Below are positions 54,222-62,300 of a stretch of DNA of 64,000 bases, piece after piece; the first letter of the stretch is position 1, and every line of letters starts with the position of its first letter. The position numbers were made by a program, and so were the translations under genes. The stretch covers positions 1 to 64,000 of the forward strand of contig PLDT01000289.1 of the NCBI GenBank assembly GCA_003136255.1, in the 5' to 3' direction. The notes beneath the pieces are model-generated. The model was given only the letters and a program-made list of their open reading frames with translations. It had not been told where the DNA came from and searched no databases. Source of the DNA: Palsa-504 sp003136255 (GTDB lineage: Bacteria; Actinomycetota; Actinomycetes; Streptosporangiales; Streptosporangiaceae).

Positions 54222-55826
54222 TCAAGGCATGCGTTCGTAGGCGGGAATTGTGAGGAAGTCGGCGAAGGTATCGGCCAGGGCCACCTCGGTGAACAGCGCC
54301 ACGGCCTGGCCGTACTGCGCCGCGTCGAACTCGTCTCCGGCCGCGGCGCGGATCTTGACCAGCTCCTCGTCGATGAGCCGCTCGACCAGCTCCCTGGTCA
54401 CCACCGGCCCGTCGTCCAGCGCGACGTCGTTGTGGATCCACTGCCAGACCTGAGACCGGGAGATCTCCGCCGTGGCCGCGTCCTCCATCAGGTTGAAGAT
54501 GGCCACCGCCCCGTTGCCGGCCAGCCAGTTGGCCAGGTACTGCAGGGCGACGCTAATGTCGTTGCGCAGCCCGGCCTCGGTGATCACGCCGGGCGTCTTG
54601 CTCACCGCGAGCAGGTCCTCGGCGGTGACGCTGACGTCCTCGCGGAGCTTGCCGAGCTGGTTCGGGTTCGAGCCGAGGACGCCGTCGAAGACCTCCTTGC
54701 AGATCGGAACCAGGTCCGGGTGAGCCACCCAGGAGCCGTCGAAACCGTCGGTCGACTCGCGGGTCTTGTCCTCGCGGACCTTGGCCAGCGCCTTCTCGTT
54801 GACTTCGGGGTCGCGCCGACTCGGGATGAACGCGGCCATGCCGCCCATCGCGTGCGCCCCGCGCCGGTGACACGTGTGTACCAGCAGCTCGGTGTAGGCG
54901 CGCATGAACGGCGCGGTCATCGTCACCGAGTTGCGCTCGGGCAGGACGAACTCCCGGCCCCGCGTGCGGAACTTCTTGATCACGCTGAACAGGTAGTCCC
55001 AGCGGCCTGCGTTCAGCCCGGCCGAGTGCTCCCGCAGCTCGTAGAGGATCTCCTCCATCTCGAACGCGGCCGGGATGGTCTCGATCAGCACCGTGGCCCG
55101 GATCGTGCCGCGCGGGATGCCCAGCGCGTCCTGGGCCAGGTTGAACGCGTCGTTCCAGAGCCGTGCCTCCAGGTGGCTCTCGTTCTTGGCCAGGTAGAAG
55201 TAGGGACCCTTACCCTTGTCCAGCTGGCGCTGCGCGCAGGTCGCCATGTACAGCGCGAAGTCGACCAGGCTGCCGGACGCGCGCTCTCCGTCGACCAGGA
55301 TGTGCTTCTCGTCCAGGTGCCAGCCGCGAGGCCGGACCACGATCGTGGCCAGCTCGTCATCCGGCCGCAGCGCGTAGTCCTTGCCCTCGGGGCTGCTGAA
55401 GTCGATGGTCCGGTCCAGCGCGTCCTTCAGGTTGAGCTGACCGGTGATCATGTTGTCCCACAGCGGGGTGTTGGCGTCCTCGAAGTCGGCCAGCCACACG
55501 TTGGCGCCGGAGTTCAGCGCGTTGATCGTCATCTTCTTCTCGGTCGGCCCGGTGATCTCGACCCGGCGGTCCACCAGCCCGGGCGCGGGCGACGCGACCC
55601 GCCACGCTGGGTCCTCCCGGATATCGGCGGTCGCGGGCAGGAAATCGAGCATCTCGCCGCGGGACAGTTCGGCCTGGCGGCGGCGGCGCGCGGCCAGCGC
55701 CTCGAACCGGCGCGGGCCGAGTTCGGCGTGCAGCGCCGCGATGAGGTCGATGGCCTGCGGGGTGAGGATCTCGTCGTAGCGATCACCAGACGGCCCAGTA
55801 ATCTGCACGCTTTCAGTTCCCGGCAT
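54222..55826 (-). CDS. aceB: malate synthase A
   Basis: A 534-residue enzyme joining glyoxylate and acetyl-CoA to malate. Visible are WLADFEDANTPLW, VVRPRGWHLDEKHILVDGE, the core TIRATVLIETIPAAFEMEEILYELREHSAGLNAGRWDYLFSVIK, AHAMGGMAAFIPSR, DGSWVAHPDL and RSQVWQWIHNDV. Length and motifs are of the A isoform. It lies 70 bases before the glcD gene on the same strand, so glyoxylate from the oxidase can go straight to malate. No isocitrate lyase is in the window. Confidence 0.95.
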   Translation of the reverse strand: MPGTESVQITGPSGDRYDEILTPQAIDLIAALHAELGPRRFEALAARRRRQAELSRGEMLDFLPATADIREDPAWRVASPAPGLVDRRVEITGPTEKKMTINALNSGANVWLADFEDANTPLWDNMITGQLNLKDALDRTIDFSSPEGKDYALRPDDELATIVVRPRGWHLDEKHILVDGERASGSLVDFALYMATCAQRQLDKGKGPYFYLAKNESHLEARLWNDAFNLAQDALGIPRGTIRATVLIETIPAAFEMEEILYELREHSAGLNAGRWDYLFSVIKKFRTRGREFVLPERNSVTMTAPFMRAYTELLVHTCHRRGAHAMGGMAAFIPSRRDPEVNEKALAKVREDKTRESTDGFDGSWVAHPDLVPICKEVFDGVLGSNPNQLGKLREDVSVTAEDLLAVSKTPGVITEAGLRNDISVALQYLANWLAGNGAVAIFNLMEDAATAEISRSQVWQWIHNDVALDDGPVVTRELVERLIDEELVKIRAAAGDEFDAAQYGQAVALFTEVALADTFADFLTIPAYERMP

Positions 55827-55859
55827 GGTCAGGCTCCTCCCGAGTAGTGCCCCTACATC

Positions 55860-56306
55860 CTAGGTGGGCGTGGGGGGAGGATGGAGTGGGCGTGGGAGGA
55901 ACAGAGCAGCCTCCCCGCGATGCCCGGCGGCGGCACCGCGGGCGCGCCTGGCGCACGTCACGGGTCCCCGGCCGGCTAATCGGCAAGGCCGGGTGTAGAT
56001 GGTGATGCCGCTGCCGAGAATGGAAAGCAGGAAGGGCGACTTGGCGGACGATGCGCTAGCGACGTCGGCGGTGGTAGCGAAGACGACATCGATGGGCGGG
56101 AAGCAGTCGGCGGCCAACTGGCGGGCACGGCGCTGGTGGAAGGCAGGGTCGCCCCCGAGGCTGGTGATGACGAGGAGGTCGACATCACTGCGGTCGTGGA
56201 CCATCCCCTTGGCGTAGGAGCCGAACAGCACGATGCGCTCGGGGGCGAAGGCGCGGATCAGGCGCTGGAGAGTGCGCTGGACGAGCGGCGGCAGGTCGGG
56301 TGACAT
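55860..56306 (-). CDS. minimal nucleotidyltransferase (MNT-type)
   Basis: A small nucleotidyltransferase with an exact GS-x10-DxD motif (GSYAKGMVHDRSDVDLLV) and a third Asp in PPIDVVFAT. MNT proteins are known as AMP-adding antitoxins paired with HEPN toxins, or as antibiotic-type transferases. No HEPN gene is beside it. The start ATG 56306 lies one base after the TcA stop (TAAtATG), so it is co-transcribed with the toxin gene; ATG 56321 would overlap it. The Arg/Pro-rich tail after ITIYTR looks non-family and may come from a frameshift. Confidence 0.75.
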   Translation of the reverse strand: MSPDLPPLVQRTLQRLIRAFAPERIVLFGSYAKGMVHDRSDVDLLVITSLGGDPAFHQRRARQLAADCFPPIDVVFATTADVASASSAKSPFLLSILGSGITIYTRPCRLAGRGPVTCARRARGAAAGHRGEAALFLPRPLHPPPTPT

Positions 56307-56307
56307 A

Positions 56308-59300
56308 TTAGCTGACGTCATAGCTCACCAGCAGCACGACGTCGCCGATCTCGTTCTTGGTTAGCGAGCGGAAGTCCGGCGCGCCCTGTTGCTGCAGTTC
56401 GAAGCTCCAGGTCCCCAGAGGCGTGTCGACGGGCATGGCGATCGTGGCCGCGCAAACGTTCGGTTCAGTCACTCCGGCAACTGGGGTCATCGGGACCGAT
56501 GCGGTCGGTAGCGGCGCTTGTGGGGCGAGCACGAAGTCGCCAGGTGGCCAAGCGACGGCGAGCACGGCTAGGGAGGTGACCGAGATCGTCTTGCCGCGCG
56601 TCCAGGCCGGGAACTTCGACGGAGAGATGCTCAGGGTCAGCGTCTGATTGGCGGGGGCGGCCACGGTAGCGAGGAAGGCCTGCCAGGGCGTCAGCGGGTA
56701 GGGGTTGGCGGCAGTCGGCGACGGCGCCGCGAAGTCGTTTTGCGCGCTGAACACCTTGATGCCGGAGGTTGGCAGATTGGCAGCGTTGTTGGCCTGTGCG
56801 GCCTGCTGGAGGGGGGCGCCGCCGTCAAGAGCCGTGTAGTACAGGTGCAGCACGATGTCACCGACGGTCGACAGGTCGACCTCGTTGTATAGCTGCGGCA
56901 TTTCGAGGTGCCAGGAACTGATGGCACCCGCGTTCTCGAAGGGTAGGTAGCGCTGGTCGGCGATGTTGCTGGCGATTGCCGTTATGAACAGGCCCGGATC
57001 GTCCTGGGCGTTGCCCATTGCGATCTTCTGCGGCACGGCAGCGTAGTTGTAAATGAAGCGGGGATCGGAGCCGACCGGGTTCTCGGCGTATCCGGAGCTG
57101 GTATCAGTGTTGATGCGGACCTGATTGGCGGCCAGGGTAAGGGTAGCCTTCACGTTGTCGAATTTCCCTGGACTGGGGTACACCACCGTGAGGCTGACGC
57201 GGGTCAGCCGGCGGTTGTAGTGGCCGGGATAATCGTTGTCGAAGAGCGATTCGGGCAGAGTGAAGTCGCACGCGCCGGTTACGAGCAATTGCTGCAGGGC
57301 GGCGGGATTGAGCACACCGAGCGAGACATAGCGGCTGAGCTCATAGCGCCGGGCGTTCTGCTGCAGGTAAGAGGCCTGCATGCGCCGCAGGTCGTGGTTC
57401 AGGGTTTCACCGGCCAGCAGGCCCTTGTACAGGCTGTCCCAGTAGCCGAACTGGATGAACGAGCTGTCCTGGATGCCGAGCTCGAACTGATAGCAGCGCT
57501 CGACCTGCTTGCACATCTGGTAGGCCAGCTGGTAGCTCTGGAAATAGGTGGCCGAGAGCGAGCCGACCATCCAGTCGTACAGGCTATCGCTGGTGAACTT
57601 GTCGGTGAGGAAGTCGATCTGCTTCTGCAGGTTGTCGATCTGCTCCTGATGGTTGGCCTGATCGACCCCGGCGATCTGCAGCGCGAGCTCGGCGCCGGCG
57701 ATCTGGGTGTTAGCCTGCTGTATTTTTAGCTCGGCCTCGGTGGCCTTCTGCTGGTTGTCCGCGTAGCGATAGTCCAGGCGCCCCTGCTCGGTCGCGAGCT
57801 TGGCGCCGTCCTCCATGAGGCTCACGATCTCGGCTACCACCTGGGATCCCTTGTCAGTTGAATGCCCCGCATTGCTGCCGCCCTCGGTTACCTGGGCTTG
57901 TGGTGTGCCGCCGGCTCCCGCGACTCCGGCACCCGCATTTGGCGCAGCGTGAAATAGAGACGCGAGTCCCTTCAGAATTGGCACCCCGTGTTTAACCAGG
58001 AAGGCGAGCTGGGAAAGACTAGCGGCTATCCCCTCGGCTTCGTTCTGGTGGGGAAGACCGGAGTAGTAGTCGTAAGTGCTCTGCAGTACCGCCAATCCCT
58101 GGTTCAGCGCGTCGATTGCATTCTGCGCCTGGTCCGCCCGTGACTGGAAGATCTGGTCCGCATCGGTGAGCAGCTGCTGTTGGGTGGAGCTCTGCAGGAG
58201 CGCGAGGGCGCCGGCATCGGCCTTCTCCAAGGCCGCTTGCAGGGAGGCTCCGTAGGCACGTACGGCGTTGACGAAATCGAGCGCCTGCGGGTAAAGGGAG
58301 GTGAAGCGGTAGTTGGGCAGCGGAGCGGCGACGTCGCTGAGCACGCTGGAGAGATCCACGCCAGCGGCCTGGGCCGCGATCAGCAGGCCGGGGTCGATCG
58401 GTGCATCGAACAGGGCCAGCTGGAGGGCCGCGCCGGCGATGTTCTGGCAATGGCGCAGCTTGTAGAGGCGGTCGGCGACGGTGGCCCAGTACCCGAGCAA
58501 CTGCGCGTTGGACGGAATCTTGAAGTAGAAGGTCTGCGCGACGGGAATGCCCCCGCTGCCGCCCGCACCGCTACCGCCCGCACCGCTACCAGCGCCGCCG
58601 ATCACGTTCTCGATCTCGACCATGGCGTTGGCGAAAGCGTCCAGGGAGGGCTCAAGCTGGTCAAAGGACTCGTCGGCGCTCTGCGGCGGTGTCACGGCCA
58701 CCGGTTGCGGGCCGAGGATCTCCGAAGCGATGACATATAGCAGGGTCGCCTCGCTCAGCGCTTCCCGTGATTCGGTGGAGAAGAGGTTGTCGCCCCAGGC
58801 AATGAGGTTGTCCAGGTACGACATGACGGTGCTCTTCATGTAGGCGACGGGGCGCTGGTCGGCGAGCACGAACGGGTTGAATGGGTCATTGCGCCAGGTG
58901 TTGATCTCGGCGACGGCAGCGGGATTCCCCTGGTTGACGGCCTCAAGGAGGTTGTTGATCTGCTGCTGCAGTATCTTGGCGCTGGTGAGATCGTGCAGCG
59001 GCTTGGGTATCCAGAAGCGCTGCGGCGCGGGGTCGCTGCCCTGGCGGGTGGGGTTGAAAATGTACTGGAACCAGGTCTGGGCATCCTCGAACTGCTGGTT
59101 CTGGCTCAGCAGTTGCGCGATATAGAGCGGGATGTGGTAGAAGAGCTCCCAGTTGTAGACCGAGAAGGGCGCACCCGAGCTGAAGTCGAGGAACTGGCGG
59201 TCCTGGCTGGCCGCGGTGGGTGTCACCGCCGCACCGCCCGGTGCGGCGGCAGGCGACGTGCCCTGCTGGCCGCGCGTGACTGTCCACGATGTGTCATCGG

Positions 59301-62300
59301 TGCTGCCGACCGCGGTGACCAGGAGGATTTCCGAGCCGACGAAGACGTAGAAGGCCGGCGAGGGGACCCAGATGTTGTTCGTGACCGTGATGGTTGTCTG
59401 GGACGCCGAGATAGGCGAGGCCAGCGCCGTACTGGCGTCCGCGAGGTCCCACGTGACCCTCCAGGTCGGCTGGTATCCGATCTGGAAGCTGAAGACCTCG
59501 GAGTAGCTCGGATCGATAGTGTCCGGTACCTGCTGCAGGTCAGGATCGTAGAGCAAGTCGAAACCGCCGCCGGAGAGCTGATTCCAGAATAGCCGGGTGA
59601 ACGGCTGATAGAAGGGATGGAACACGTAGCTGATCTGGTAAGGCACCGTACTCGGATCCGAGGGCACCACTGGTGACCAGAAGCTGCCCGTCCAATAGTA
59701 TTTCGTGCTCTGCACCCAATAGCAGCGGCGGTTATCCTGGAAGAAGAAATAGGAAGTCGGATCGAAGTTGAGATCGGAGACGGGCCCGACGACGCGGAGC
59801 GGAACGGGAGCCGTGTTCAGTAGCGGACCCACACTCTGCTCAAGGGCGCCAGCCGAGGTGAAGTTCAGGACAAGAGTCTGGGCGGGACCTTGAGCCGGAT
59901 CGGCGGGCAAGCTCGCGAGTGCGCCCGCCCTGGGGATCAATCCCGAGTCGGCGGCCAGATCCGGGTCGGCCTGGCTGTCGGGCAATGGCAGCAGTGGCTG
60001 GGCGTCAAGCCCGTAGGCGGCCTGAGCGTGGGTCAGGAGGGGAACGGCCAGCGTATAGCCTGCTGGCAGTACGCCCGTGCTTGTTTGTGCGGTGGTGGGC
60101 ACCTCGAGGTTTCGTAGCTCCAGGTCACTGAAACGGCCGTCGAAAACCGCGCGTCCCAGATGAGTGGCGACGGAATCATTTTCGCTGGTGATCAGGTTAA
60201 CGTTTGGATCACCTAGCCAGCCCCAGTTCCATACCTGGAAGTCTCCTTGACGGAAAACATCAAGGAACAGATTGGCGCCATAGCCCGGCGCGGGTGCAGG
60301 CGCTTGCACCTTCAGCGTGTAGAGCGCCTCAACCGCCTGAATGTCGCTTACCTTGGTCTGGTCGTAGAAGGGCTTGTCGAAGAGCTTGCCCTTCGCGGCC
60401 TGCGCCGGGGACCAGTTGCCGTTGCGGAATATGCTGAAATTGACGGCAAGCGATACATACTTGTCTACCGTCTGGCTTGGCGGCGCGGAGGATTGTTGTG
60501 CGGCAGGCAACGCCTGCTGCGGCTCGTTGGATACCTTGACCTCCAGCCAGAAGAGGCAGACACGGCCCCGGTACAGCGCTGGGACGGCTTGGTGCGCCTT
60601 AATGTTGATGGTGATCTGTGCCCAGCCCGTCCACGCGCCGTTGAGGAAGGAACGGAGGTAGAAGACGGGCGGATCGGCGAGGGTCCGCGCCACGACATAA
60701 ATGGTCCCGGTGGCCGGGTCTTCACAGGTGCCGGTGACCAGGAGGTGCGCCAGCCCGTCCAGCCTGTCGATGTAGTTGAGCACCACTGTCTCGAGGTAAT
60801 CGGCCGTGCTCTGGCCTTGGCGCACCTCCTGCTCGAGTTGCTGATAGATCTCGGTGCGATCCGGGCGCTGGGATTCGATCAGCCAGTTCTCGGGATAGAG
60901 GAGGACCTCCCGGTTTGCCTCCCAGACGCGGTAGCTGCTCATCCACTCCCACTGGTTCCAGGTGTCGTCCTGGGTGAGATCGACGACGACCTCCGGCGCC
61001 TCGAGATTCATCAGGCAGCGCGCGACGAAGATCTGGACGGCGATGTAGGCCTGGACGACACGCGAGGTCGCCTGGCAGGAACTCATCTGCACGTCGATGA
61101 GGAAGTAGTCGAACAGGTGGTCCGCATCCGGGTAGATGAGATCTCCGGAGCCATCTCGCTGGGCGGTGAGATAGGCCTGCAGGGCAGCGGACCGGTTCTC
61201 GCGGATGGGATTCATCAGGGTGGGAGCGAGCGCCAGCCACGCGTCATTACCGGGCTGCTGGGCCTTGACGACGCCCAGCGCGCCGGCTGCGATGCCCTCG
61301 GCTGTTGGCTCGTCGGGCGGGACAGCGCCCCAGTTCACGATCTGCGCGCCGGCGGCGCCTGCCTTGGCTGCCATGGCCTCGAGCGTGCGCAGCGCGTCAT
61401 AGGCGGTCGGCTGCGTGTAGTTCGCGGGGAAGGCACAACCGAGTGCGCTCGCGAAGGCCTCGATATCTGTGAGCGGCCAGCCGGTAATGGCGGCCAGCGC
61501 GCCTTGTGCCTGGGCCCCGCTGGCCAGGGTCCCGGCCGACACGCCGCCGATCACGTCGTAGAGCGTCTGTACCGACGACGACGGCGGAGCAGCAGTCCAG
61601 AGGCGGGCCAGCTTGATCACGAGCAAAGTGGTCAGCAACGGCGGCAGGCCCGGAACGGGCTGGCCGGGCGTGACCGGGAGCTGACTGAAGTTAAGCCCGT
61701 TATATACGGCGGCGTTCGCCAGCAGCCAGCTGAGGTCGGTGGCGACAAGCCGAAGCCCGCGGACTAGGACTGCGACCTTGTCGAAGAGCTGGATGGCAAG
61801 AAACTGGCTGGGGAAGCTCGTCGGCGTGAGGGGGCTGGATGATCCAGTAAACGCGGGATCGGTAAGAACGGTCAACAAGGTCAGGCCGCTACCTGGCACC
61901 TGGAGCTGTTGCAAGATCAAGGCGCTGACGTCGTTGGCTAGCCCGGAGGCGCTGGCGGTGTGGGCGTTGGCCGCGACCGCCGCGATGACGCTGCCGTTGA
62001 CGTCGCCGCCGGTCGGCGTCACCGCCGCCCCGGTCGCGGCCGGTGCCGCGGTCGTGCCCTGCTGGCCGCGCGCGACCGTCCAGGTTGTGTTGCCGGTGCC
62101 GCCGACGGCCGTCACCAGCAGGATCTCGGAGCCGATCGTGACGGAGAAGTTCGGCGCCGGGAACCCGGTGTCGCTGACGACGGTGATGGAGGTCTGGCCG
62201 GCGGTGATGCCAGATGCGAGCGTGGTGCTGGCCGCCAGGAGGCTGACGACCGCCTGCTGGACGGCACTCAGCGTGGTAGCGATGTTCGCCTGGGTCATCT

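Noticed and set aside
55860..56306. HEPN/MNT toxin-antitoxin pair
   Set aside because: The MNT part is clear, but no HEPN protein is encoded on either side within the window.
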